A DNA stretch of 32,086 nt from DATATV01 sp035551355. Its GTDB lineage: Bacteria; Actinomycetota; Actinomycetes; Mycobacteriales; Pseudonocardiaceae. Shown piece after piece: positions 7,909-14,874 of the stretch (positions within the stretch are counted from its first letter, which is position 1; every line of letters starts with the position of its first letter). The stretch lies in the NCBI GenBank assembly GCA_035551355.1, contig DASZNF010000115.1:1-32086 (forward strand), written 5' to 3'. The notes under the pieces were generated by a model. That model was given only the letters and a program-made list of their open reading frames with translations, was not told the DNA's origin and searched no databases. The position numbers and the translations under genes are program-made.

Positions 7909-9174
7909 TCAGGCCTTCTTGCGGCGCTGGAGCAGCAGGAACGTGCCGCCCCCGCCGATCAGCACAATCGCCAGCGCGATCGGGGCGAACAGCGAGACAC
8001 CGGTGAAGGGCAGGCTGGAGGAGTTCGCCGTGTTGGTCACCGCGGGGGTCGTCGAGGTCGGCGCCACGACCGCCGGGGTGCTCGACGTGGTGCTCGTGAC
8101 CGGGGTGGTGGCGCCGGTCGACGGGGTGGTCGAGCTGGTCACCACACCGGCGGCCCAGTTCGCCTTCGCCGTGGCCGACACGCTGGTCTGCGCGATGATC
8201 AGCGACTGGGTGAGGATCTGCGGCGCGCAGTTGCTGCGCGCGCCGTGGGTCTGCAGGCCGCCGTTGGACTGGCCGGTGCTGGTGCCCACGAACAGCTCAC
8301 CGATGGTGTCCGGGCTGCTCAGCGTGAACGAGCCTGCGCCGGAGGCGGCGCCCGCCGGAACCTTGAAGTAGACCTTGGTGCCGTTGGTGATCTTGGCCGG
8401 GTCCAGCGTGTTGCCGTCGCCGTCGACCAGGGTGACCCCGCTGGGCACCTGGCTGGCCAGTTCGAGGCCGGTCATGTTGGTGGACACGGTGAACGGGCCG
8501 ATCTTGTCGCCCGCGGCGCCGGCCATCTCGGTGGTCGGGTCGATGGACAGCTTCGGGTCGGCGGTGCTGTTGCTGCCGGTGGGCTGCGCCTGGCCGGCGT
8601 TGGCCGAGCCGGTCAGGTACTTGAACAGGCCGGTGATGTCCGCGTCCGCGCCGCCGGCCAGGTTGGCGCCGTCGCTGTAGTGCCAGATCGCGGCCTGGGT
8701 GCCCGCGATGGCGTCGGCCTTGCTGATCGTGTCACCGAGGCCCGCGGTCCTGGACAGCGCGGACAGGTCGGACACCTGCGGGAAGGAGTGGTGCAGGATC
8801 CAGTTGATCTCGGTGTTGTTCTTGTTGAACAGCGAGTTGGCGTCCGGGTAGGCGTCCCAGCCGGCTTCCTTCATCGGCACCTTGGGGTTGAGCTCGACGT
8901 TCAGCTCGATGCAGTAGGTGTGCACCACGGTGCCGTCGGCCAGCTTGAGACCGATCAGGACCGGGGTGACCTGGTGCGTGCCGTTCTTGCCGTGTCCGTC
9001 GGTGTAGTCGAGGTTCAGCGGGGTGCCCGCGATGTCGTCGCCGTTGACCGTCGCGGTCGACGAAGGACTGGGAGCCGAGTCGGCGTTGGCGGGCAGAGCC
9101 GCGGACAGCACCAGCGCCGTGGCGGCGCCGAGCACCGCGGCGCCCAGCCGCGCCAGGTTCAACCGGGAAGCCAT
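7909..9174 (-). CDS. LPXTG-anchored surface protein with Cys-Gln thioester (TQXA) domain
   Basis: A 421-residue exported protein. A signal peptide spans about 1-32 (ending LPANADS). The thioester domain covers about 45-200: C88 in TYCIEL and Q160 in GTQAAIW match the two residues that form an internal Cys-Gln thioester in Gram-positive adhesins, which bond covalently to host or substrate molecules. A beta-rich domain (about 205-325) and a Ser/Thr/Pro stalk (about 330-385) follow, then the sorting signal LPFTG (388-392), a hydrophobic helix and the tail RRKKA. Start: ATG at 9174, preceded by AGGAG four nt upstream; the frame is open further upstream but reads without signal-like sequence. No sortase gene is in the window, so a housekeeping sortase elsewhere would be needed. 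The ligand is unknown. Confidence 0.93.
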   Translation of the reverse strand: MASRLNLARLGAAVLGAATALVLSAALPANADSAPSPSSTATVNGDDIAGTPLNLDYTDGHGKNGTHQVTPVLIGLKLADGTVVHTYCIELNVELNPKVPMKEAGWDAYPDANSLFNKNNTEINWILHHSFPQVSDLSALSRTAGLGDTISKADAIAGTQAAIWHYSDGANLAGGADADITGLFKYLTGSANAGQAQPTGSNSTADPKLSIDPTTEMAGAAGDKIGPFTVSTNMTGLELASQVPSGVTLVDGDGNTLDPAKITNGTKVYFKVPAGAASGAGSFTLSSPDTIGELFVGTSTGQSNGGLQTHGARSNCAPQILTQSLIIAQTSVSATAKANWAAGVVTSSTTPSTGATTPVTSTTSSTPAVVAPTSTTPAVTNTANSSSLPFTGVSLFAPIALAIVLIGGGGTFLLLQRRKKA

Positions 9175-9292
9175 GAGTCTCCTGTTTCTCGTGTACGCGG
9201 TGTTCCCCGACCGGCCGTGCCTGACCGTCCACCGAGAGGGCCATGGGGGGCTCCGGGAATGGCCGCCGCGACACAAATCCACCGTTCACAGC

Positions 9293-9334
9293 GATCACTC
9301 AGCCGGATTGCAGGCGTCACACTATCGAGTGATC
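9293..9334. promoter_or_regulatory. Inverted repeat upstream of the surface-protein gene
   Basis: GATCACTC at 9293-9300 and GAGTGATC at 9327-9334 are exact reverse complements separated by 26 nt, 120-160 nt upstream of the surface-protein ATG. Both arms are followed by AGCCGG or CAGCCGG, so a short direct repeat overlaps the inverted one. It could be an operator for the surface-protein gene; there is no other support. Confidence 0.35.
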
Positions 9335-9409
9335 AGCCGGTGGCCGCCCGGAGGCCACCAGGCCGGTTGAACTGCGAAAACAGGGAATCCACTCACGGGT
9401 GAACGGACG

Positions 9410-9454
9410 AAAAAGGCACCGCCGGGCCCGGAATGCCGTTCCGGCGGGCCCGGC
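9410..9454 (-). terminator. Minus-strand intrinsic terminator
   Basis: GCCGGGCCCGGAA (9421-9433) pairs with 9439-9454 with one 3-nt bulge and a 5-nt loop, about 13 base pairs. On the minus strand the stem is followed after a short GGTGCC by TTTTT (the A run at 9410-9414). It would stop leftward transcription coming from the membrane-protein gene that ends at 9701, and so insulate the surface-protein gene. Confidence 0.6.
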
Positions 9455-9700
9455 GAGCGAGGAAGGCTCGGCGACTACTTACGGCTGCCTTAATCCGCCC
9501 AGCTTCACCGACAGAGTTTCCGCAGCTCACAGGCACAGTGGGAGAATGAACACGAGTAACCTCAAAACCGTTGCGAGATCAGTTCGATACACAACCGTGA
9601 CCATGAATGAGGACGTTGCGCATTCAACTGATTACTCAGCCATTCGGTGCTGCCGCCGTTCGGATCAACCACACCTAATCCGAACGGCCAATTTCACTCT

Positions 9701-10180
9701 TCAGTGGCCAACTGTCAACGACCGGCGGGACCACTGGTTCAGTACCACCAGAACGGCCAGTGCCACCACGCCGATCGACTCCACGATCAGGGTGGTCGGC
9801 ACCAGGGGCGTCACCAGCGACTCGTCGAACCCGAACAATCCGACGGTCAGGCTCAGGATCAGCGCGGCCAGCGTGCCGAGATCGAACAGACAGGACAACC
9901 CGGCCACCAAGGACAGAAACCGGCCCGGACTGACCAGTACCGCGATCATCAGCAGGCCGCCGACCACGCCGTTGATCATGAACAACGGACCGATCAGCGA
10001 CACCGACGAATAACCGTCGAAGTACAGGTAGATGTGGATGCCGGCCATCGCGCCGAGCAGCCCGGCACCGGCCAGCCGGCCCAGCACCAGCGACACCGTC
10101 CACGCCGTCGAGCGAGGACGCGGCGAACGCTCCGGAGCGGACTCGCCGGCCCGGCCCCGGACCGTGATCTGCGGTTCCAT
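9701..10180 (-). CDS. Four-helix integral membrane protein of unknown function
   Basis: A 159-residue protein with a basic cytoplasmic N-terminal tail (1-26) and four hydrophobic segments at about 28-50, 60-84, 88-115 and 128-148. The segment GIHIYLYFDGY between the first two helices has the look of a conserved loop. I do not recognise a functional family. The start is the ATG at 10180, with GGAG six nt upstream. The frame remains open far upstream on the minus strand, but that part is antisense to the sigma-factor gene. It is divergent from the sigma factor, and the 160-nt gap contains repeated GTTGAT motifs, so it may be a target of that sigma factor; this is inference. Confidence 0.82.
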   Translation of the reverse strand: MEPQITVRGRAGESAPERSPRPRSTAWTVSLVLGRLAGAGLLGAMAGIHIYLYFDGYSSVSLIGPLFMINGVVGGLLMIAVLVSPGRFLSLVAGLSCLFDLGTLAALILSLTVGLFGFDESLVTPLVPTTLIVESIGVVALAVLVVLNQWSRRSLTVGH

Positions 10181-10231
10181 CGAAAGCTCCCTCGTGCTCG
10201 AAAGACGTGGTCGGAAAGATCGCTGCCCCGG

Positions 10232-10276
10232 GCTGCCAGTTGATGCTGCCCCCGCTGCCAGTTGATACGGATCAAC
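10232..10276. promoter_or_regulatory. Direct and inverted GTTGAT repeats in the divergent sigma-factor promoter region
   Basis: GCTGCCAGTTGAT occurs exactly at 10232-10244 and 10254-10266, a 22-nt period or about two helical turns. The second copy overlaps the inverted repeat GTTGAT-ACGG-ATCAAC (10261-10276). The block lies between the divergent membrane-protein gene (ATG 10180) and sigma-factor gene (ATG 10341). Spacing by whole helical turns is what one expects of a regulator-binding site. Confidence 0.45.
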
Positions 10277-10340
10277 CGCCCCCAGGGATTCACCGAATCG
10301 GGGCAGAATTGCGCCAAGACCCGACAAGGGGGACGCGATC

Positions 10341-11009
10341 ATGACCACGCCACGCCGACCGCGGCGCATACCGGAGAACGAGGCAATCTCCCCAGCCGGT
10401 TCACCCGTAGAAACTGATGTGCGTGGTATCGGCCTCCCGGTGGATCGGCTCCCGGACGAGACACTGCTCGCCGGGCTGGTCACCGGTGACGAGGAGATCG
10501 CGGTCGCCTTCGTGCGCCGGTTCCAGCGCGCGGTGTTCGGCGTCGCGTTCGCCGTGCTCGGCGACCCCCGGACGGCCGAGGACGTGGCCCAGCAGACCTT
10601 CGAACGGGCCTGGCGGCACGCCCAGGTGTACGACTCGCGCCGTGGTTCGGTCCGCACCTGGCTGACCACCATCGCGCACAACCTGGCCATCGACGTGGTG
10701 CGCACCCGCAGGCCGACCCCGCTGGACCCGAGCGAGATCGGCACCCTGATCGGCATGGTCGGCATGGTGCTGGACACCCCGGAGCGGCACGCCATCGCCA
10801 ACGAGAACTCGGCCGAACTGCACACCCAGCTGGCCGCGCTGCCCCGGGAGCAGGCCCGGGCCGTGGTGCTGGCCGGGATCTACGGCCTGACCGCGCAACA
10901 GATCGCCGAGTTCGAACGGATACCCCTCGGCACCGCGAAAACCCGGATCAGAACGGCGATGAACCGACTCCGCGTCGCGTTGTCCAGAAAGCAGGCCGAC
11001 CATGAGTGA
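10341..11009 (+). CDS. ECF-type sigma-70 family RNA polymerase sigma factor
   Basis: A 222-residue sigma factor. Region 2 spans about 41-124 (the DPRTAEDVAQQTFERAW core-binding helix and the RGSVRTWLTTIAHN promoter-melting helix), and region 4 about 155-215 with the helix-turn-helix LTAQQIAEFERIPLGTAKTRI. Regions 1 and 3 are absent, as in ECF sigma factors. A 36-residue polar N-terminal extension precedes region 2. The start is the ATG at 10341, with AGGGGG upstream. Its stop overlaps the anti-sigma ATG by 8 nt, so the two are translationally coupled. I expect membrane-signal control through that partner. The target regulon is unknown. Confidence 0.93.
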   Translation: MTTPRRPRRIPENEAISPAGSPVETDVRGIGLPVDRLPDETLLAGLVTGDEEIAVAFVRRFQRAVFGVAFAVLGDPRTAEDVAQQTFERAWRHAQVYDSRRGSVRTWLTTIAHNLAIDVVRTRRPTPLDPSEIGTLIGMVGMVLDTPERHAIANENSAELHTQLAALPREQARAVVLAGIYGLTAQQIAEFERIPLGTAKTRIRTAMNRLRVALSRKQADHE

Positions 11010-11643
11010 GCAGAACTGCGCGCGGGTCCGCGATCTCGCCGCGGAGCTGGCGCTCGGCGTGCTGCCCGGCGACGAGCGGGCCGAGGTGCTCGAGCACATG
11101 GTGGGCTGCGTCGAGTGCCGCGAGCTGGTGCGCGGGCTGACCGCGGTCGGCGACGACCTGATCGGCCTGACGCCCGGGGTGGAACCGCCGGTCGGGTTCG
11201 AGGACCGGGTGCTGACCCGGATCGTGCCGCAGCGCAGGCGGCGCCGGTCGCGGCGCTGGCTGCCGGTGTCCATCGCCGCCGCGCTGGCCGCGATCGTGTT
11301 CGGGGTGAGCGGCTGGCTGATCGGCACATCGGGCGGCGGCGGGGAGGGCACGGAACTGGCGTCGGCGAACCTGGTCGACGCGAGCAGTCACACGGTGGGG
11401 CAGGTGTACAGCTACAGCGGCCAGCCCTCCTGGGTGTACATGATGATCGCCGCGGACGGGCGCACCGGCCCGGTGCGCTGCGAGCTGGAGCGGCGCTCGG
11501 GCGCGCCGGTGGTGATCGGCACGTTCCCGCTGGCCAACGGCTACGGCGACTGGGGCGTCCCCGATCCGGTCGACCCGAACACGGTGGTGGGCGCGCGGCT
11601 GGTCATGGCCGACGGCACGGTGCTGGCCACGGCCAGTTTCTGA
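11002..11643 (+). CDS. Zinc-finger transmembrane anti-sigma factor
   Basis: A 213-residue single-pass membrane protein. The cytoplasmic N-terminal domain carries the anti-sigma zinc motif H32-xxx-C36-xx-C39 and should hold the sigma factor encoded just upstream. A run of arginines (78-85) precedes the transmembrane helix at about 86-108; the Gly-rich linker and residues about 115-213 are extracytoplasmic. That outer domain (VGQVYSYSGQPSWVYM, DGRTGPVRCELE) is not one I can assign; it could be the sensor. The gene overlaps the sigma-factor gene by 8 nt. The secreted protein at 11742 follows after 98 nt and may belong to the same transcript or have its own promoter. Confidence 0.9.
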   Translation: MSEQNCARVRDLAAELALGVLPGDERAEVLEHMVGCVECRELVRGLTAVGDDLIGLTPGVEPPVGFEDRVLTRIVPQRRRRRSRRWLPVSIAAALAAIVFGVSGWLIGTSGGGGEGTELASANLVDASSHTVGQVYSYSGQPSWVYMMIAADGRTGPVRCELERRSGAPVVIGTFPLANGYGDWGVPDPVDPNTVVGARLVMADGTVLATASF

Positions 11644-11741
11644 CCTGCGGTTACCGGCCGGTTGTCCGGTTTCAGCGCAGCCTCAGCTTGGGCGGGCACG
11701 GTATGTGGGGACAGCCCCCAACCGGAGGAGAACGAACACCC

Positions 11742-12248
11742 ATGATGAAGCGGACGAAAACCGGTCTGGTGGTCGGCGCCGCCGTTCTGGCGATCGGCGG
11801 CATCGGCGGCGGCGTGGCGTTCGCGGCCGGGGACAGTGGCCCGGCCACCCCGCTGAGCGCGGCGCTCACCGCGAGCACCTCGGGCAGCGCGCCGTCCAGC
11901 ACCGCACCGGGCGCGCCGGGCAGCACCCCCAAGCACCGCAAGCACCCGCTGCTGCGCCGGGTGGAGCACGCCGAGGCGACGCTGAACACCAAGCAGGGCC
12001 CCAAGGTGATCGACCTGCAGCGTGGGGCCGTGACCGCGGTCAGCCCGACGAGTGTGACCGTGCGCAGCAAGGACGGCTACACCGAGACCTACGCGGTGGC
12101 TCCGACCAGCAAGGTGCGCCAGGACAAGAAGGACAGCACCATCAGCGCGGTGAGGACCGGCGACCAGGTGCTGGTGGTCGGCACCAAGCAGGGCGACACG
12201 GTGACGGTGAACCGGCTGGCCGACCGCGGCCCGGCCACCGGCCACTGA
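11742..12248 (+). CDS. Secreted protein with a DUF5666-like domain
   Basis: A 168-residue exported protein. A signal or anchor helix lies at about 7-28 (ending VAFAAGD), a Ser/Thr/Pro linker at about 34-62, a basic patch KHRKHPLLRR at 64-73, and a small beta domain at about 88-160. The domain's order (RGAVTAVSPTSVTVRSKDG, then VRTGDQVLVVG) resembles DUF5666-type OB-like domains of unknown function. The start is the ATG at 11742 with GGAGGAG at 11724-11730; a second ATG follows immediately. Being downstream of a sigma/anti-sigma pair, it may be part of the same envelope response. Confidence 0.85.
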   Translation: MMKRTKTGLVVGAAVLAIGGIGGGVAFAAGDSGPATPLSAALTASTSGSAPSSTAPGAPGSTPKHRKHPLLRRVEHAEATLNTKQGPKVIDLQRGAVTAVSPTSVTVRSKDGYTETYAVAPTSKVRQDKKDSTISAVRTGDQVLVVGTKQGDTVTVNRLADRGPATGH

Positions 12249-12283
12249 GCACGGCCCGCCGGCCGGAAGCTGACCGAGGGGCA

Positions 12284-12340
12284 GGTCGGATGGCGTGGTG
12301 GCGGCATCGTGGTCCGCGATTCCGCCACCACGTACCGACC
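12284..12340 (+). other. Long imperfect hairpin upstream of tenA
   Basis: CGTGGTGGCGG (12294-12304) pairs perfectly with CCGCCACCACG (12322-12332). GGTCGG/CCGACC (12284-12289 and 12335-12340) extends the stem across a small internal loop, and ATCG/CGAT adds pairs inside the loop. It starts 36 nt after the previous gene's stop and ends 29 nt before the tenA ATG. No U run follows. It could terminate the upstream genes or attenuate tenA. It lacks the conserved parts of a TPP riboswitch. Confidence 0.6.
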
Positions 12341-12369
12341 GGGCCGGCCGCGGATGTGACGATGGTGCG

Positions 12370-13059
12370 ATGACGGGATTCTGCGCGGACGCCTGGCAGC
12401 GCACGGAAAAGCTGCAACGGGCCATGATCGAACTGCCGTTCAACGCCGAGCTGGCCGCGGGAACGCTGTCCCCGCAACGGTTTCAGTTCTACATGGTGCA
12501 GGATTCCCGTTACCTGCTCGGGTTCGGCCGGGCCCTGGCGGTGGCCGCGGCCCGGTCGGCCGACCCGGACGACATCGCCTTCTTCGCCGGTGCGGCCCGC
12601 GAGTCGGTCGTGGTGGAACGCTCGCTGCACAACGGTTTCTTCGAGAAGTTCGGGATGTCCGAGGCGGATCAGGCGGCGGTGGAGACCTCGCCGGCCTGCC
12701 TGGGTTACACCTCGTTCCTGCTGGCCACCGCGCAGACCGGCGAGTACGCCGAGCTGATCGCCGCGCTGCTGCCGTGTTTCTGGGTGTACCAGCAGGTGGG
12801 CACCGAGATCCTGGCCCGGCAGAAGGAAACCGGCGCGACCGGCAACCCGTTCCAGGAGTGGATCGACACCTATGCCGACGACGAGTTCGCCGAAGCCGTG
12901 AACTCGGCTCGGGCCGCGGTGGACCGGGCCGCGTCGGCCGCGGCCGACGGCATGGTGGCGCGGATGCACGCCGCGTTCCGCCGGGCCACCGAGTACGAGT
13001 GGCTGTTCTGGGACAGCGCCTACCGGCTGGAATCCTGGCCCACCAAGCAACTGCGCTAG
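12370..13059 (+). CDS. tenA: TenA-family aminopyrimidine aminohydrolase (thiaminase II)
   Basis: A 229-residue all-helical TenA protein. TenA hydrolyses aminopyrimidine breakdown products of thiamine so the pyrimidine can be salvaged. The known catalytic set is in place: D45 (VQDSRY), Y48, Y113 (GYTSF), C136 (LPCFWVYQ) with Y140, and E210 (EYEWLFW). It therefore belongs to the Cys-type TenA class. The start is the ATG at 12370; an upstream in-frame GTG at 12295 would run through the hairpin region and adds no conserved sequence. There are no other thiamine genes in the window, and the gene is convergent with the PQQ lipoprotein, 14 nt away. Confidence 0.93.
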   Translation: MTGFCADAWQRTEKLQRAMIELPFNAELAAGTLSPQRFQFYMVQDSRYLLGFGRALAVAAARSADPDDIAFFAGAARESVVVERSLHNGFFEKFGMSEADQAAVETSPACLGYTSFLLATAQTGEYAELIAALLPCFWVYQQVGTEILARQKETGATGNPFQEWIDTYADDEFAEAVNSARAAVDRAASAAADGMVARMHAAFRRATEYEWLFWDSAYRLESWPTKQLR

Positions 13060-13073
13060 ACCAAAGGCCGGAC

Positions 13074-14450
13074 TCAGTCGATCGCGATCGCGCTCACCCC
13101 GGTCATGGTGCCCAGGTAGGCGTGTGTGCCGGACAGGGTGGGCGAGGCGAAGTGCGGCAGGTCGCCGACCGGCAGCTGGGCCAGCACCGCGCCGTCGGTG
13201 GTGCGCAGCGCGTACAGGGCACCGGCCTTGTAATCGGTCACCCACACCGCGCCGCCGCCCACGACCGGTGCCCCGTTGGCCGTAACCGTTGCGTGCCAAC
13301 GGATCGTCGGTTTGCCGGTGGCGTCGATGGTGACCGCGATCGGGCCGTTCGGGCAGGGCAGGTAGGCGGTGCCCGCGGCCACCGCGCTGCCGCCGAACGA
13401 GGCGCACGCATCAGTCTGCGCGACCTGCCCGTTGATCCCGCCCAGGTGACCGGACCGCAGCACGTAGCCGACGCCGCGTTTGCCCGCGATGAACACCCAG
13501 TCGCCCAGCACGGTGGGGCTGCCGGAGCCGAGGTCACGGTCGTTGGCGTTGTCGTCGGCCCAGGTCCCCGGAGCGAAGAAGTCGGTGCGGCGCAACTGAT
13601 CCGACAGCGCGATGACCGAGTCGCTGCCGTCGTAGCCGCCGTCGGTGGATTCGCCGTTGCCCACCGAGTACAGCAGGCTCTGCCCGTCGACCGTGGCGCC
13701 GCCCGGGGTCCAGATGCCGCCTTCCCGGCCGGTGGGGATCTGGTAGTGCAGCGGGTCGCGACCGGCGGTGGTCACCGAGACGACCGAGCCGATGTAGTTG
13801 GCGCAGTCCCCGGCCAGCCCGCCGTAGGCGACGAACACGCGGCCGTGCAACAGGGTCAGCGCGGCCCGCTGCTGGTGTGCGATCCGGTCCCCCGCAGGCG
13901 GGTCCACGCCCACCCGGACCTGCAACGCGCCGGTGTTGAGGTCGATACCGGCCAGGGTGTGCAGGCCGCCGGTGGACTCGGCCACCGCGAACACCCGCGA
14001 GCTGGCCGGATCGAACACCATGGTGCCGGTGATGCCCAGCGGGTCGATGTCGCCGCAGGGCAGGTCGGCGCGCGGCACGGGGGTGCCCAGGTGGGTCGAC
14101 CACAGCACCTTGCCGGTGGCCGCGTCCAGCGCGTACACCGTGTCGTTCTCGGTGGCGGCCAGGATCTTCCCGCCCACCACCAGCGGCTGCCCGTAGACCG
14201 CGCCGTCCAGGGTGGCGTGCCAGTCCACGTGCGGGTCGCGCGGTGCGGGCACGTCGGCGGCGCCGGTGCGGGCGTTGTCGTGGTGGTAGGTGGTCCAGTC
14301 GGCGACTGCCTCCGGTGTGGGGACGCCGGAGGCGGTCGCGGTGGTGCTGGGGGCGGATGGGGACGCGGTGGGATCGGTGGCCGTCGCCGCGGCGGCCGTG
14401 CAGCCGGTCAGCAGCGCGGCGAACAGGACGAGTGGGGTTACCCGTTTCAC
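13074..14450 (-). CDS. PQQ-like beta-propeller lipoprotein
   Basis: A 458-residue lipoprotein. The signal peptide ends in the lipobox LLTGC with the lipidated Cys at 17, followed by an Ala/Thr/Ser/Pro linker to about 50. The mature part has repeating propeller blades: WTTYHHDNARTG, VYALDAATGKVLW, VFAVAESTGGLHTL, LYSVGNGES, VWVTDYKAGALYAL. These resemble BamB/quinoprotein propellers, but I see no dehydrogenase active site, so a binding or scaffold role on the outer membrane face is more likely. Several cysteines (in LPCGDID, AGDCANY, DACASFGG and LPCPNGP) could form disulfides. The gene starts 5 nt after the stop of the small membrane protein upstream, so they form a leftward pair. Confidence 0.88.
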   Translation of the reverse strand: MKRVTPLVLFAALLTGCTAAAATATDPTASPSAPSTTATASGVPTPEAVADWTTYHHDNARTGAADVPAPRDPHVDWHATLDGAVYGQPLVVGGKILAATENDTVYALDAATGKVLWSTHLGTPVPRADLPCGDIDPLGITGTMVFDPASSRVFAVAESTGGLHTLAGIDLNTGALQVRVGVDPPAGDRIAHQQRAALTLLHGRVFVAYGGLAGDCANYIGSVVSVTTAGRDPLHYQIPTGREGGIWTPGGATVDGQSLLYSVGNGESTDGGYDGSDSVIALSDQLRRTDFFAPGTWADDNANDRDLGSGSPTVLGDWVFIAGKRGVGYVLRSGHLGGINGQVAQTDACASFGGSAVAAGTAYLPCPNGPIAVTIDATGKPTIRWHATVTANGAPVVGGGAVWVTDYKAGALYALRTTDGAVLAQLPVGDLPHFASPTLSGTHAYLGTMTGVSAIAID

Positions 14451-14455
14451 TCGAT

Positions 14456-14752
14456 CTAGCTTGCCACCAGCCGCGCGACGAAGCCGGTCACCACCAGCCA
14501 GAAAACGGCGGGCAGACCGTAGTCGAGAATGACCGCGGCGACGTGGTTGCCGACATTGAACAGGCCCGGGAAGAACAGCGCGAGCGGATTGGCCAGCGCC
14601 CGCATGAAGTTGAAGAAACCATTGGTCTGATTGGCGTTGAACAGTAACAACAGCCCGTAGACGACTTCTATGAGAGCGAACAGTGCACCGATTCCGCTGA
14701 TGAGCCGGGCTAAGCTGTTACGACTGGCGTAGGAGCTGCGTCGAGTAACCAT
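14456..14752 (-). CDS. Small two-helix membrane protein, YggT-like
   Basis: A 98-residue protein with a basic N-terminus (MVTRRSSYASR) and hydrophobic segments at about 17-40 and 66-95. The sequence NPLALFFPGLF between them recalls the loop of YggT-type membrane proteins, but the match is only by eye. The ATG is at 14752. It is followed after 5 nt by the PQQ lipoprotein, so the two are likely one transcription unit. The 122 nt between it and the amidohydrolase stop at 14875 is comparatively AT-rich and should hold its promoter; I see no clear hairpin there. Confidence 0.75.
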   Translation of the reverse strand: MVTRRSSYASRNSLARLISGIGALFALIEVVYGLLLLFNANQTNGFFNFMRALANPLALFFPGLFNVGNHVAAVILDYGLPAVFWLVVTGFVARLVAS

Positions 14753-14874
14753 GTCCGTGAATTACCACCCTGACCTCCCGGCCAAACCGTCACCATCCCG
14801 TAAGACCTCGCCGAAAAGATCGTTTTCCAAGAATCGACCGGCGGCATTCCCTTGAAAGCAACAAAAGCCGCAGT

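Larger units (their letters stand above)
9175..9700. other. Non-coding region upstream of the surface-protein gene
   Basis: About 525 nt without a supportable gene. The part next to 9174 is the leader and promoter region of the surface-protein gene. It contains the inverted repeat GATCACTC (9293-9300) / GAGTGATC (9327-9334), a 7-bp hairpin GGTGGCC/GGCCACC (9339-9359) and a minus-strand terminator (9410-9454). From about 9480 to 9700 base composition is clearly less GC-rich than the surroundings. Open frames crossing it on the plus strand have codon use unlike the real genes here. Confidence 0.6.

Noticed and set aside
6250..9402. A 1050-codon plus-strand open frame across the FUSC and surface-protein genes
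   Set aside because: It is antisense to two well-supported minus-strand genes; its translation is low-complexity Arg/Gly/Ala/His sequence with no domain, as expected from high-GC shadow frames.
9399..10013. Possible 204-residue plus-strand gene
   Set aside because: It starts inside the minus-strand terminator, has atypical codon use and runs antisense into the four-helix membrane protein gene.
11706..11721. Short hairpin TGGGG/CCCCA upstream of the secreted-protein gene
   Set aside because: Only a 5-bp stem of G/C runs in GC-rich DNA, not distinguishable from chance.
12249..12369. TPP riboswitch upstream of tenA
   Set aside because: The conserved CUGAGA and ACCUGAUCUGG-type elements are missing; only a simple extended hairpin is present.
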